Shown here one piece after another: positions 1 through 8,443 of a stretch of DNA of 42,417 nucleotides. This stretch comes from Nocardia seriolae NBRC 15557 (lineage in GTDB: Bacteria; Actinomycetota; Actinomycetes; Mycobacteriales; Mycobacteriaceae). A program made the translations under genes and the position numbers. The notes below the pieces were generated by a model that was not told where the DNA came from, made no database searches, and worked only from the letters and a program-made list of their open reading frames with translations. The stretch lies in the NCBI RefSeq assembly GCF_007990715.1, contig NZ_BJWY01000057.1, positions 1 through 42,417 of the forward strand, read 5' to 3'. How positions within the stretch are numbered: position 1 is the first letter of the stretch; every line of letters starts with the position of its first letter.

Positions 1-8
1 GTATTAGG

Positions 9-626
9 ATGACCGCCATGGCTGCCGAGCTGTGGGCATTGCGACTGCGGGTCGCGCGGGTGCTGGTGTACCCGTTGTGGCGCAGCGTCGCCGGTGCGCC
101 CGCGGCCGTCGACGTGCGGGCCGATATCGCGTGGTGGGTCGAGTGCATCGGCGCGCCGAAACTGCGCGCACTGGACGAATATTCGCGATTCGCCTACCTC
201 GCGGCCGCACTGCCCGAGTTCCGGACGCTCGTCCATTACCGGCTGCGCGGCCGCTCCCCCGCGCTGCGAATCCTCTTGGGGGCCTGCTACCGGCCGCTGC
301 CGACGCTCACCCTCGAGGCCGATCGGATCGGACCGGCCCTGTTCATGCAGCACGGTGTCGCCACCATCGTCACCGCCCAGTCCATCGGCGGCCACTGCTG
401 GATCAATCAGCAGGTGACGATCGGGCACGACGCGAAGGGCCGTCCGACACTGGGCGATCGGGTCCGCGTCGGGGCCGGGGCGGTCGTGCTCGGCCCGATC
501 ACCCTGCACGACGGGGCCACCGTCGGGGCGAACGCGACGGTGATCCACGATGTGCCCGCCGGGGTGACCATGGTCGCGCCGCTGGCGACCGAGCTCATCC
601 GGCGGCGCGGCGACGCACCAGCCTAG
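9..626 (+). CDS. Serine acetyltransferase-like hexapeptide (LbH) acyltransferase
   Basis: A 205-aa protein whose second half (about residues 115-190) is a left-handed beta-helix made of hexapeptide repeats, with the CysE-like pattern HGVATIV, GGHCWINQQVTIGH and VGAGAVVLGPI. The family transfers acetyl groups from acetyl-CoA, with the His of the helix region as catalytic base. In this context the acceptor is more likely a sugar of the neighbouring polysaccharide than serine, which is inference. The N-terminal half lacks clear membrane segments. The ATG overlaps the TGA of an upstream frame at bases 9-12, so an upstream gene (only Val-Leu-Gly-stop visible) probably couples to it; an alternative ATG lies at 18. 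Its 3' end overlaps the convergent flippase gene by 32 bases. Confidence 0.8.
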   Translation: MTAMAAELWALRLRVARVLVYPLWRSVAGAPAAVDVRADIAWWVECIGAPKLRALDEYSRFAYLAAALPEFRTLVHYRLRGRSPALRILLGACYRPLPTLTLEADRIGPALFMQHGVATIVTAQSIGGHCWINQQVTIGHDAKGRPTLGDRVRVGAGAVVLGPITLHDGATVGANATVIHDVPAGVTMVAPLATELIRRRGDAPA

Positions 627-1917
627 GCACCCACGCCAGATCCGGGAGCACCTGCGCGAGCAGGGTGGCGAGCGCGGCGGCGACGACGACACCGACCGCA
701 CCGAAGTGCGCGGCCACCAGGATGCCGCCGCCGATGCTGAGCGCCGCCATCACCACCGTCCGAAGCGCCTGCCAGCGGGCCTCGTTCGGCCTGGTCAGCA
801 GGACGTTGGCCGGGAGATGCGCGCTCTGGGCCACCAGCAGCGCGCCGAAGGCCAGCGCCAGCCCGGAGGACACCCCGATGCGCCCGCCGGACAGGATCGA
901 TGCCGCCCACGGTCCCAGCGCGGCCAGCGCGGCGGTGCCGACGGCCGCGATCGCGACGAATATCGCGGTGATCCGCCACCAGATCCGGACCGTTTCCGCC
1001 GACGCGCCACGGCGTTTCACGAAAACCGGCCAGTAGGCCAGACCCGCCGTCGAGATCACCGACCAGATCACGCCGTAGAGCTGGGCCGTCAGGGCGTAGC
1101 GGGACAGTTCGTCCGGAGTGGACAGGTGCGAGAGCAGCAACCGGCCGGTCTGCAATCCGGCGGGGAGTCCGACCCCGACGAGGAACAGCCACAGGCTCCC
1201 CGCAAGCAGCCGGGCGCGGCGATCACCGACCCTGGCGAACACCGAGCGACCGAGACCGGAGAGACGAAGGGCTGCAACGGTACCCACGCCATGCCCGGCC
1301 AGCACGCCTACCAACGCCGATACGCAGTACCAGATCGGGCTCACGTCGGCCGCAGCCAGCAGCAGCGTCGTGAGTAGAGCGAATGCCGGGCAACTCATCA
1401 GAACGAGCGTCGCGAGCTCGTTGCGGTCGATGCCGATGAGAATCCGGACGCCCAGTCCGGCCGGAATGGTGAGCGCGAAAAGAATTGCGGCAACGGTGAT
1501 GGCCCAACCGTCCTCCGGCCCGGACGACAGCCCCGTGAGCAGCGTCCACCGGCCCGTCGCGAGGATCGCAATCGCGATGACCGTCGAACCCGCTGCCACG
1601 CCGAGCAACACGCGGTAGGCGCGCCGGATGACGTCGGCGGCGAGCGGATCATGGCGCAGCTGGGCGCTCGCGCTCAAGACCGTCGCGCCGATGCCGAGGT
1701 CCGCGAACGGGAACAGCAGGGTCACGGTGGCGATCAGGGACACCAGGCCGAAGACCGCCGAGCCGGTGTGGCGCACGATGATCGCGGTGTTCGCCAGGCC
1801 CAGCAGCGCGACGATCGGGGTGCCCGCGATGCGGTAGAGCGTGCCGCGCAGCAGCGCCCGGCGCTCGTCCGGGGCCAGCCTGGTCGGATCGGTCATCGGC
1901 GCAGTCGGATCGGTCAT
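595..1917 (-). CDS. Wzx-type polysaccharide flippase (MOP superfamily)
   Basis: About 440 aa with some 12 hydrophobic segments in the layout of the MOP exporter superfamily, beginning with the motif LYRIAGTPIVALLGLANT. It would flip lipid-linked repeat units across the cytoplasmic membrane. The start at 1917 is chosen because its ATG overlaps the TGA of the glycosyltransferase upstream (ATGA). A further in-frame ATG at 1896 lies in the second copy of a tandem duplication, so the protein opens with MTDPTAP followed again by MTDPT. An open frame continues upstream to 2118 but there it overlaps the glycosyltransferase and is not protein-like. It ends convergently with, and overlapping, the acetyltransferase at the left edge. 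A second flippase module is fused to the protein at 9225-12263. Confidence 0.82.
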   Translation of the reverse strand: MTDPTAPMTDPTRLAPDERRALLRGTLYRIAGTPIVALLGLANTAIIVRHTGSAVFGLVSLIATVTLLFPFADLGIGATVLSASAQLRHDPLAADVIRRAYRVLLGVAAGSTVIAIAILATGRWTLLTGLSSGPEDGWAITVAAILFALTIPAGLGVRILIGIDRNELATLVLMSCPAFALLTTLLLAAADVSPIWYCVSALVGVLAGHGVGTVAALRLSGLGRSVFARVGDRRARLLAGSLWLFLVGVGLPAGLQTGRLLLSHLSTPDELSRYALTAQLYGVIWSVISTAGLAYWPVFVKRRGASAETVRIWWRITAIFVAIAAVGTAALAALGPWAASILSGGRIGVSSGLALAFGALLVAQSAHLPANVLLTRPNEARWQALRTVVMAALSIGGGILVAAHFGAVGVVVAAALATLLAQVLPDLAWVPRLVRRRAAG

Positions 1918-1924
1918 CGGCGCA
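1883..1924. repeat. Perfect 21-bp tandem duplication over a start/stop junction
   Basis: Two identical 21-base units abut at 1883-1903 and 1904-1924. The right-hand copy contains the TGA of the GT2 gene and the ATG of the flippase. Because the unit is a multiple of three, the duplication simply adds seven codons (MTDPTAP) to the flippase and gives it a second in-frame ATG. Confidence 0.9.
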
Positions 1925-2801
1925 GCATGATTCGGACGCCGTTCAGCACGGCGTAGGCCACCGCGAACGGACCGGGGCGCCCGTGCCGCAGCGCCGCCCG
2001 CAGCGCCCGGCCGACACCCGACAGCGAACCTGCCGCTACCGCAGCGCTGACCGGACTCGTACACAGGTAGTCGCCACGGATCCGGGGCGGCTCGGTGCGC
2101 AGGTACTCCAGCCCCCACGCGATATAGTCGTCCACCTGGTCGGCGTCCGAACGCGAAACCGATTCGCCCCCGACGAAATAGGTGCCGAGCACCTCCGGCA
2201 CCTGGATCACGCGCACATCCGGAACGGCCCGACGCACCGCCAGCAACCAGGTGGCTTCATCGTGAACCGTGTCGATATCCCAGCCGACGGCGCGGGCGAG
2301 TTCGATGGGAAAGCACAGCGTCGAGGTCTGCAGCACAGCGCCGCCGACCCGCAGCGAGGTGAACCGGAACAGGTATCGCGCCACCGATTCCCGCGGCTCG
2401 ATCAACCGGCGCGGCCAGACCCGGCGGTGCTCGCCGGGGCCCGACACGACCATCCGAGACGAGCAGATCCAGTGGCGGCCTTCGACCGCGTCGAGCTGCC
2501 GCCGCAGCTTCTCCGGCAGCCATTCGTCGTCATCGTCGAGCAGCGCGATCACGGTGCCGTGCGCGGCCTCGATTCCGACCTGCCGGGCCGCGCCGGGGCG
2601 GACGCGACCGGCGGTGCGCACGACCGTGATCCGGGTGTCGGACGGTAGGTCCAAGACGATCCCCTCGGCGGCGACCACGATGACCTCGGCGACCGGTCGC
2701 GTCTGGCACAGGGCCGATGCCACGGCCCGGCGCAAGGACGCTCGCCCGACCGTCGGTATGACGACGCTGACGGCGGGATGCCCGGTGTCCGCCGGATTCA
2801 T
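1914..2801 (-). CDS. GT2 family glycosyltransferase (GT-A fold)
   Basis: A 295-aa protein with the GT-A fold opening VSVVIPTVGRASLRRAVAS and the metal/nucleotide-binding acidic run LLDDDDEW near residue 95, followed by ESVARYLFR and a C-terminal hydrophobic stretch. It would add one sugar to a lipid-linked polysaccharide repeat; donor and acceptor cannot be read from sequence. The start at 2801 has its ATG overlapping the TGA of a seven-codon minicistron created by a tandem duplication, which in turn overlaps the stop of the polymerase-like gene upstream. It ends with ATGA coupling into the flippase, so the three minus-strand genes form one operon transcribed leftward from the divergent region at 4057-4154. 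Confidence 0.85.
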   Translation of the reverse strand: MNPADTGHPAVSVVIPTVGRASLRRAVASALCQTRPVAEVIVVAAEGIVLDLPSDTRITVVRTAGRVRPGAARQVGIEAAHGTVIALLDDDDEWLPEKLRRQLDAVEGRHWICSSRMVVSGPGEHRRVWPRRLIEPRESVARYLFRFTSLRVGGAVLQTSTLCFPIELARAVGWDIDTVHDEATWLLAVRRAVPDVRVIQVPEVLGTYFVGGESVSRSDADQVDDYIAWGLEYLRTEPPRIRGDYLCTSPVSAAVAAGSLSGVGRALRAALRHGRPGPFAVAYAVLNGVRIMLRR

Positions 2802-2821
2802 ACGGTGTCCGCCGGATTCAT
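2783..2821. repeat. 19-bp tandem repeat (period 20) duplicating a start codon
   Basis: The 19-base string CGGTGTCCGCCGGATTCAT occurs at 2783-2801 and again at 2803-2821, separated by one base. Each copy contains an ATG on the minus strand (2821 and 2801). The period of 20 is not a multiple of three, so the upstream ATG is out of frame with the glycosyltransferase and reads into a stop after seven codons. Confidence 0.93.
2798..2821 (-). other. Seven-codon coupling minicistron (MNPADTV)
   Basis: On the minus strand the polymerase-like gene ends TGA inside an ATGA at 2818-2821. That ATG opens a frame reading MNPADTV and then TGA, which is again part of an ATGA whose ATG (2801) begins the GT2 glycosyltransferase. 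The chain stop-start, seven codons, stop-start is seen directly. Its role in re-initiation is inference; the peptide itself is unlikely to have a function. Confidence 0.55.
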
Positions 2822-4056
2822 GACGCCCGCCGGAAGTGGACCGCGCAGTAAGCGAGGACGAGACAGGCGAGCTCGGGGATCATATTGTAGGTCCAGGGCG
2901 CGTAGAGCAGGTCCCAGATCCCTTGCAGCGCAACCAGTACGAACAGCGGAGCCCACTCCCCCAGCCGGTCGTGATTCCAGAACACCCCGGCGCAGGCGAC
3001 GAGGATCAGCAGCGGCAGCAGGGCCGCGACCACCCCGCCTTCAGCCCAGGTGCCGAACAGGATCGAGTGGAAGGCGGAGTAGTCGAATACCGGTAGCCGC
3101 CAGTACAGCTCGAAAGGAAACGTCGGCGCGAATCCTATCCGGATAGCGAGATGTTCTGCCCGCGCGTACAACTCGGGCGTGAGGTGCTGGGCACTGCCCC
3201 AGCCGAGCAGCGGCCGCTCCGCGATCGCGGACAGCGTCATCGGCGGTTCGGTCCGCCCGGCCAGCAACAATGGCAGGTGCGTCGCGTCCTGTTCGACCGT
3301 CTTGCGCCGCAAGGCCGATCCGAACAGGCCCGCGCGGGCCGCGATCGGCATTAAGTACGCGAACAGCAGCCCGAATCCGGTGACCCCGGCGAGCGACCGG
3401 CCGCGCCCGATGCGCGCGCCGAGCAGGTGCCTGGTCGCCAGCCACACCGCCGCGACCACGCACACCAGGGCGTGCGACCGGAAGTTCAGGCCCAGGCTGG
3501 CCAGCGCGAGCACGGCGAGCACACCGCAGATCACCATCGGACGGGCGTGCGCGCGAATCAGCGCGAAGACCATCAGCACCGTCACCGCGTGCGCGATCCC
3601 GTACTTCCACAGGTCCAGGAAGCGGCCGGTATTGGTCAGCTCGATTCCCTTGACCAGGAAGAAGACGACGCTGCCCGCGGCGATCCCGGCCAGCAGGGAC
3701 GCGATCGCGTCGATCGAGCGTCCGGTGAGCACCGCGAAGCCGATGAAATACAACCCGAACGCGGGCAGCGCCAGCGCGTTCGGCCACAGCACGCTCACGC
3801 CGTTCACCAGGCACGAGACCAGAAACGAGATCCAGGCCAGCGCGGCGATCACGATCGGGGCCAGATCCACGCCGCGATGCGACATCAGCGCGAAGCCGGG
3901 AACGGCCAGCAGGCAGATCAGCGACAGCCCGGTCACGGTGAAGCTCGCCACCTGCACACCCGCCGTCGCACCCACGATGACCAGCGCGAACACCGACCCG
4001 TAGCGAAGCGGGCGCGCAGCGGATAGCGGTGCGGCCGGAAACCGCAGATCGGTCAC
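2818..4056 (-). CDS. O-antigen polymerase/ligase-like membrane protein (Wzy-like)
   Basis: A 412-aa polytopic protein with about ten to eleven hydrophobic segments and a large extracytoplasmic loop around residues 245-325. It carries the Wzy/WaaL-type pattern ERPLLGWG followed by FHSILFGTWAEGGVVAALLP, where the polymerase/ligase superfamily has its conserved G-x-G-xx-H-like region. It would polymerise repeat units or ligate the finished chain outside the membrane; the two cannot be separated here. The start is a GTG at 4056 preceded by an AGGGGA ribosome-binding site. It is first in the leftward operon, followed by the minicistron/GT2 junction. A second module of this kind is the N-terminal half of the 9225-12263 fusion. 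Confidence 0.72.
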   Translation of the reverse strand: MTDLRFPAAPLSAARPLRYGSVFALVIVGATAGVQVASFTVTGLSLICLLAVPGFALMSHRGVDLAPIVIAALAWISFLVSCLVNGVSVLWPNALALPAFGLYFIGFAVLTGRSIDAIASLLAGIAAGSVVFFLVKGIELTNTGRFLDLWKYGIAHAVTVLMVFALIRAHARPMVICGVLAVLALASLGLNFRSHALVCVVAAVWLATRHLLGARIGRGRSLAGVTGFGLLFAYLMPIAARAGLFGSALRRKTVEQDATHLPLLLAGRTEPPMTLSAIAERPLLGWGSAQHLTPELYARAEHLAIRIGFAPTFPFELYWRLPVFDYSAFHSILFGTWAEGGVVAALLPLLILVACAGVFWNHDRLGEWAPLFVLVALQGIWDLLYAPWTYNMIPELACLVLAYCAVHFRRAS

Positions 4057-4154
4057 TGATCAATCCCCTTGCAACAACGAACGACTGGCGTCGTGTCGGA
4101 AAGTAACGGTACATTGTTCGTGCTAGTGGGGGGTGTTTGCCAGGGGAGGTGATC
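4057..4154. promoter_or_regulatory. Divergent promoter region of the polysaccharide locus
   Basis: Ninety-eight bases separate the two divergent arms of the polysaccharide locus and must hold both promoters. A perfect inverted repeat ACGAC-TGGC-GTCGT lies at 4081-4094, and TACATT at 4110-4115 is a plausible -10 element for the plus-strand arm. A very strong ribosome-binding site (GGGGAGGTGATC) ends directly before the ATG at 4155. Promoter assignments are inference from spacing and base composition. Confidence 0.45.
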
Positions 4155-4703
4155 ATGAGCGATGCCGGACCGGAACGCTCCCTGGCGGCGCTGCGGGGAC
4201 ACTCCTACGACAAGGGCCGCGGCCTGCTCGCGCAGGTGCTGTGGGTCGCCGTCTCGACCCTGATCTTCACGCAGGTGTGGTGCCCGAATCGATTGCGGGT
4301 GAGCATCCTCCGGCTGTTCGGCGCGAGTATCGGCACGGGGGTGCTGATCAGGCACCGGGTCAGCGTGCAGTGGCCCTGGAAGCTCACCGTGGGCGACGAC
4401 TCGTGGATCGGGACCGGGGCGGAGCTGTACAACATCGAACCGATCACGCTCGGCGCCAATGTCTGTGTCTCCCAACGCGCCTACCTGTGCACGGGCAGCC
4501 ACGACCGGCACTCGCCGACCTTCGCCTACGACAACGGGCCGATCGTCGTCGAGGACGGCGCCTGGGTGTGCACGCGGGCCACGATCCTGCGCGGGGTCAC
4601 CATCGGCGCGCACTCCGTGGTCGGGGCGACCGCGCTGGTCAGCGTGGATGTGCCGCCGTATGCGCTGGTGCGGCCGCCGCCGTCCGTGGTGACGCCACGC
4701 TGA
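4155..4703 (+). CDS. WcaF-like sugar O-acetyltransferase (hexapeptide repeat)
   Basis: 182 aa. A short N-terminal region with YDKGRG precedes a hydrophobic stretch (LLAQVLWVAVSTLIF) and then a left-handed beta-helix from about residue 55 (IGTGVLIRHRVSV, VGDDSWIGTGAELYNIEPI, GAWVCTRATILRGVTIG). The helix includes the GSHDRHSP loop, whose His is the likely catalytic base. This is the layout of colanic-acid acetyltransferases WcaF/WcaB, which acetylate sugars during exopolysaccharide assembly. The ATG at 4155 is preferred to the GTG/ATG starts at 4133-4137 because of the GGAGG site six bases upstream. Its TGA overlaps the ATG of the next gene (TGATG), so it leads the rightward operon. Confidence 0.83.
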   Translation: MSDAGPERSLAALRGHSYDKGRGLLAQVLWVAVSTLIFTQVWCPNRLRVSILRLFGASIGTGVLIRHRVSVQWPWKLTVGDDSWIGTGAELYNIEPITLGANVCVSQRAYLCTGSHDRHSPTFAYDNGPIVVEDGAWVCTRATILRGVTIGAHSVVGATALVSVDVPPYALVRPPPSVVTPR

Positions 4704-5806
4704 TGCGGATCCTGCACCTGGTCACGCTGGTGTCACCGGAGGGCGCCTACGGCGGGCCGGTGCGGGTGGCGTTCAACCAGGCGGCCGAACTCCGCGGGCG
4801 CGGCGACGAGGTGGTCGTGGCGGCGGCCGGGCGCGGGTACGACACCCCGCCCACCGTCATCGACGGTATTCCCGTGCGGCTGTTTCCGGCCCGGACCCTG
4901 GTTCCCGCAACGGGTTTCGCCGGTCTGGGCGCGCCCGGCCTGTGGCGGTGGCTGCGCCACAACGCCAGCGGATTCGATGTCGTGCACATCCACCTCGGCC
5001 GCGATCTGGTGAGCCTGCCGGGGGCCCTCGCGGTGCGACATGCGGGGACGCCCTACGTCCTACAACCACACGGCATGATCACACCCACCTCGAATCCCCT
5101 TGCCGGGCCATTGGATACGGGCTGGACCCGTAAGGTGCTGCGGGACGCCCGCGCGGTCTGCTTCCTCACCTCGGCCGAGCGGGAGGCGCTGACCGCCGTC
5201 GCCGGTCCGGGACTGCGCCTGGTGCACCTCGACAACGGCGTGCCCGCCTACCCGCCCGCCGCCGGGGCGCGCACGCCCGAGGTGCTGTTCGCCGCGCGGC
5301 TGCACGCCCGGAAACGACCGCTCGCGTTCGCCGAGATGGCAAAGACCTTGCTGGCCAATGGAATCGATGCGAACTTCACCCTGATCGGTCCCGACGAGGG
5401 TGAGGGACCGGCGGTGCGGGCGGCGCTCGGCGACGACCCCCGACTGAGCTGGGCGGGTCCGCTCGACCCGGCCCGGATGCCTGAGCGGATGGCCGCGGCC
5501 ACGGTCTTCGTGCTGCCGTCGGTACGGGAGCCGTACCCGATGGCGGTGCTCGAGGCGATGTCGGTCGGGCTGCCGGTGGTGATCTCACCCGACTGCGGTC
5601 TCGCACCGCTGGTCGAGCGAACCGGCAGCGGCATCGTGACGGCACCGACCGCAGCCGGACTCGCCGCGGCGGTCCGGTCGCTGCTCACCGACCCCGCGCG
5701 CGCCCGAGACATGGGTGCGCGCGGCAGGCGGGCCGTGGCAACGGAACTGGGGATGGCGCGCATCGGCGATACGCTCCGCGAGCTCTACCGCGAGGCCACC
5801 CGATGA
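4703..5806 (+). CDS. GT4 family glycosyltransferase (GT-B fold)
   Basis: A 367-aa protein with the GT-B/GT4 opening MRILHLVTLVSPEGAYGGP and the N-domain pattern FDVVHIHLGRDLVSLPGALA. The C-domain motifs are VLFAARLHARKRP near residue 195 and the nucleotide-sugar-binding E-x7-E motif in REPYPMAVLEAMSVG near 275. It would transfer a sugar from a nucleotide donor to the growing lipid-linked unit on the cytoplasmic face. The ATG overlaps the upstream TGA, and its own end overlaps the SGNH hydrolase start (ATGA), so it is within the operon. A longer in-frame opening back to 4133 overlaps the acetyltransferase and is rejected. Confidence 0.88.
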   Translation: MRILHLVTLVSPEGAYGGPVRVAFNQAAELRGRGDEVVVAAAGRGYDTPPTVIDGIPVRLFPARTLVPATGFAGLGAPGLWRWLRHNASGFDVVHIHLGRDLVSLPGALAVRHAGTPYVLQPHGMITPTSNPLAGPLDTGWTRKVLRDARAVCFLTSAEREALTAVAGPGLRLVHLDNGVPAYPPAAGARTPEVLFAARLHARKRPLAFAEMAKTLLANGIDANFTLIGPDEGEGPAVRAALGDDPRLSWAGPLDPARMPERMAAATVFVLPSVREPYPMAVLEAMSVGLPVVISPDCGLAPLVERTGSGIVTAPTAAGLAAAVRSLLTDPARARDMGARGRRAVATELGMARIGDTLRELYREATR

Positions 5807-6546
5807 CCCGGCCCAAGCTATCCGATCTCGCCGCGGTGACCGTCGCCATCGCCATCGCCGCCGGGCTGGTGTTCGCCCTGCGCGCCGATCCGACCGAGCA
5901 CGGCGAGAGCACGCCGAGGCGGCTCGTCATTCCCCAGCAGATCGAACCGACCGCATTGTTCATCGGCGACTCGTACACGGGCGCAAGCATGCTCGCCGAG
6001 ATGTCCTACGCCTGCCAGGCGGCGGTCCGGCTGCGCTGGCTCTGCGACCTGGCCGCCATGCCCGGCACCGGGTACATCAGCGGCGGGCAGGCCAACCGAT
6101 TCCGCCTCGAGTACCTGGGCGATTCGACCTCGTTCGACGAGCGCATCACGCGCCTGGCCCGGCGCGCGGACCCGAACATCGTCGTGCTCGACGGCGGCCG
6201 CAACGATAAATTCGCGCCACTCGACGATGTGTACCAGGCCATGCTCGGCACGGTCGCCGACGCGCACCGCACCTGGCCCGCGGCGAAGATCGTGTTCGTG
6301 CGACCGCGTTTTCTGCGAGATCCAGCCGATGACAACGGTTTCGACGACGATTTCTTCGCCCGCCTGCAGAGCGAACCGGCCATGGCCGAGGTGGTCGTGA
6401 TCGATCCGATCGCGTCGCTCGACCAGAGCGACACCGCGGGCTGGCTCGGTCCGGACCGCATGCATCCCAACGCGGAAGGCAACCGGCGCATTGCCGCCGC
6501 CCTGGTCGACAGCCTCACTACCCAAGGATTGGCGGCGTCGCGATGA
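5803..6546 (+). CDS. Membrane-anchored SGNH/GDSL-type esterase
   Basis: 247 aa with an N-terminal signal anchor (about residues 8-26). The SGNH hydrolase blocks are FIGDSYTGAS (nucleophile Ser near 52), LDGGRNDKF (block III Asn) and DRMHPNAEG (catalytic Asp and His near 223). Such enzymes add or remove acyl or acetyl groups, and in polysaccharide loci they usually edit the extracytoplasmic polymer; that role is inferred from context. It overlaps the glycosyltransferase before it (ATGA at 5803) and the Wzz-like gene after it (ATGA at 6543), so it belongs to the same transcript. Confidence 0.83.
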   Translation: MTRPKLSDLAAVTVAIAIAAGLVFALRADPTEHGESTPRRLVIPQQIEPTALFIGDSYTGASMLAEMSYACQAAVRLRWLCDLAAMPGTGYISGGQANRFRLEYLGDSTSFDERITRLARRADPNIVVLDGGRNDKFAPLDDVYQAMLGTVADAHRTWPAAKIVFVRPRFLRDPADDNGFDDDFFARLQSEPAMAEVVVIDPIASLDQSDTAGWLGPDRMHPNAEGNRRIAAALVDSLTTQGLAASR

Positions 6547-7286
6547 AACCCCCTGCCCCGCACGATGCCACGGCCGCGCACGATGCGACTGCCGCGCAAC
6601 CCTCCGCGATCGCACAATCCTCCACGGTCCCACAATCCGCCCCAGTCTCAGAATTCGCCGCGGTCCGGGAATACGCCGCCCTGCTGCGGCGGCGCTGGCG
6701 CTGGGTGATGTGGGGAATGCTCGCGGCCTTGGCGACCACCACGGTGTTCCTGCTGGTGCGGCCACCGGTGTACCGGTCGGAGGCGACCGTGTTCATCCGG
6801 ACGCCCGGCGACGTGAGCCGCGTCATCGACGGCGGGGATTCCTACGCGAAGGCGCGTGGGCGGACCTACGCCGAACTGGCCGAGAGCCCGGACCTCGCCG
6901 CGGTGGTGCTCGGCGATCTCACGCTTGCCGAGGATCCGGCCCGCTTCGCCCACCGCATTTCCGCGTCGAACCGGACCGGAACCGTGCTGATCGACCTCGG
7001 CATCACCGGCCCCACCGCCGCGGAGACCGCCCGGACCGCCGAGGTTTTCCTGACCGACTACGCCGCGCTGGTCCGCACGCTCGAAACGGTCCCCGGCAGC
7101 CCGGTGCCGCGCGCCGAACTGGTGGTCGTCACCGGACCCAGCCGCCCCGAGCGCGAATTCGCCTGGGGTGCACCGATTTCCGCTGTTCTGGCTGGAGCCG
7201 CACTGGTCGGCTGCGTGCTGGGCGCGGGTGCGGCGGTGGCGCGCCGGCTCTTCGAACCCGATACCGAACCCGAGGCGGGCAATTGA
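6543..7286 (+). CDS. Wzz-like polysaccharide co-polymerase (first of three)
   Basis: 247 aa. A disordered N-terminus rich in Ala, Gln and Ser, containing the repeat HDATAA twice, precedes the topology of chain-length regulators. That topology is a membrane segment at about 52-72 followed by PPVYRSEATVFIRTP, an extracytoplasmic helical domain, and a second membrane segment at about 211-236. PCP/Wzz proteins set polymer length together with the Wzy polymerase. No kinase domain is attached. Its stop overlaps the TTG start of the next gene. Confidence 0.78.
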   Translation: MKPPAPHDATAAHDATAAQPSAIAQSSTVPQSAPVSEFAAVREYAALLRRRWRWVMWGMLAALATTTVFLLVRPPVYRSEATVFIRTPGDVSRVIDGGDSYAKARGRTYAELAESPDLAAVVLGDLTLAEDPARFAHRISASNRTGTVLIDLGITGPTAAETARTAEVFLTDYAALVRTLETVPGSPVPRAELVVVTGPSRPEREFAWGAPISAVLAGAALVGCVLGAGAAVARRLFEPDTEPEAGN

Positions 7287-8443
7287 AGCTGAATCAATTC
7301 GCTGCGCAGTTGCGCAGGTACTGGGCGACATTCGGCGTCGTCGCGGTGATCGTCGCGGCGGCGGGCATCGGCCTGGCCGTGCTGAGCCCGCCCCGATACG
7401 TCTCGACGACCCAGCTGCTGGTGTCGATCGAGGGCTCGACCACCGCCTCGGCGTACGAGAACGACAATGTCGTCACCGGGCGGGTCGCCACCTACGTCGC
7501 GCTGCTCACCACCGATGCCGTCGCCCAGCGCGTCATCGACCGGCTCGGGCTCACCGAATCACCGCGCGACCTGGCGGGGCAGATCAGCGCGGCGGCGGTG
7601 CCGCCCAGGACGGCGATCATCGATGTGGCGGTGACCGATTCGTCCCCCGACCGCGCCCGCCGCATCGCGGCCGCCATCGGTCCCGAATTCATCGCCTACG
7701 CCGACAGCCTCGAGACACCGACCGGCGAGGACAAGCAGCAGGTGCGCACCAAGGTCGTGACCGCGGCCGGTGAGCCCGGCAGCCGGCTGCCCGAAACGCT
7801 CTCGCTGGCCGGGCTCGGCGTGGTGACCGGGCTGCTGCTCGGCGCGGTCGCGGTGTGGATCCGCGGCCGCACCGATCCGGTCCTGCGAACCACCGCCGAC
7901 GCGGCCGCGGCCGGGGTGCCGCTGCTCGGGTCGGTGGCCGCGGTGCCCGCGCCCTCGGAGGACGAATTCATCGGATACCGCGGGCTGCGGGCACATCTCG
8001 AGCGGCGGCCCGTCCATCTCGACCAACAGCGGGCACATCTCGGGCAATTCACGCCGACGCCGTCGGTCTGGGTGATCGCCAGTGCCACAGGCGAAGCCGA
8101 CGTGGCGACCGTGGCGCGGAATCTGAGCCGCACCATCGAACGGCACGGCGGGCAGCCGGTGGTGCTGGTCGGCGACAGCTGCGATCCGGCGCAGGCCAGG
8201 GCCCTGATCGAGCCCGCGCGACCGGACCACACCCACGTTCTGGTCACCGCGCCACCGGTAACGAAAAGCGTCTCCGCGTCGGTATATGGAGAGTTCTCGG
8301 ACGGTGTGGTCCTGCTGGCGGCCCTCGACTCGTCGCGCCGGGGCGAGGTGCGTGCGGCGGTCGCGCATCTGCGGGCGGCAGCGGTCCGGGTGGCGGGCAT
8401 CGTGGTGGCAAATACGTGGAAACACAATCGAACTGAAGGATGA
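7283..8443 (+). CDS. Wzz-like protein with degenerate BY-kinase domain (second of three)
   Basis: 386 aa starting at a TTG whose last two bases begin the upstream TGA (TTGA). The N-terminal half is a typical chain-length domain (membrane segments near 14-34 and 174-193, SPPRYVSTTQLLVS after the first). The C-terminal half (about 258-380) aligns by eye with bacterial tyrosine kinase (Wzc/CapB) ATPases but is dead at the key sites. Where Walker A should read G-x-G-K-S/T it reads ASATGEADVATV, with no Lys. The Walker A' region LLVDxDLR is VLVGDSCDP, and there is no C-terminal Tyr cluster. The fold end, DGVVLLAALDSSRRGEV to AGIVVANTWKHN, is retained. It is therefore probably a structural or regulatory pseudo-kinase in export and not an enzyme. 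Confidence 0.78.
   Translation: MKLNQFAAQLRRYWATFGVVAVIVAAAGIGLAVLSPPRYVSTTQLLVSIEGSTTASAYENDNVVTGRVATYVALLTTDAVAQRVIDRLGLTESPRDLAGQISAAAVPPRTAIIDVAVTDSSPDRARRIAAAIGPEFIAYADSLETPTGEDKQQVRTKVVTAAGEPGSRLPETLSLAGLGVVTGLLLGAVAVWIRGRTDPVLRTTADAAAAGVPLLGSVAAVPAPSEDEFIGYRGLRAHLERRPVHLDQQRAHLGQFTPTPSVWVIASATGEADVATVARNLSRTIERHGGQPVVLVGDSCDPAQARALIEPARPDHTHVLVTAPPVTKSVSASVYGEFSDGVVLLAALDSSRRGEVRAAVAHLRAAAVRVAGIVVANTWKHNRTEG

Noticed and set aside
1..6. GTATTA at the left end mirrored by TAATAC at the right end of the window
   Set aside because: Only six bases match and the protein frame at the right end continues outside; treated as chance and not as terminal repeats.
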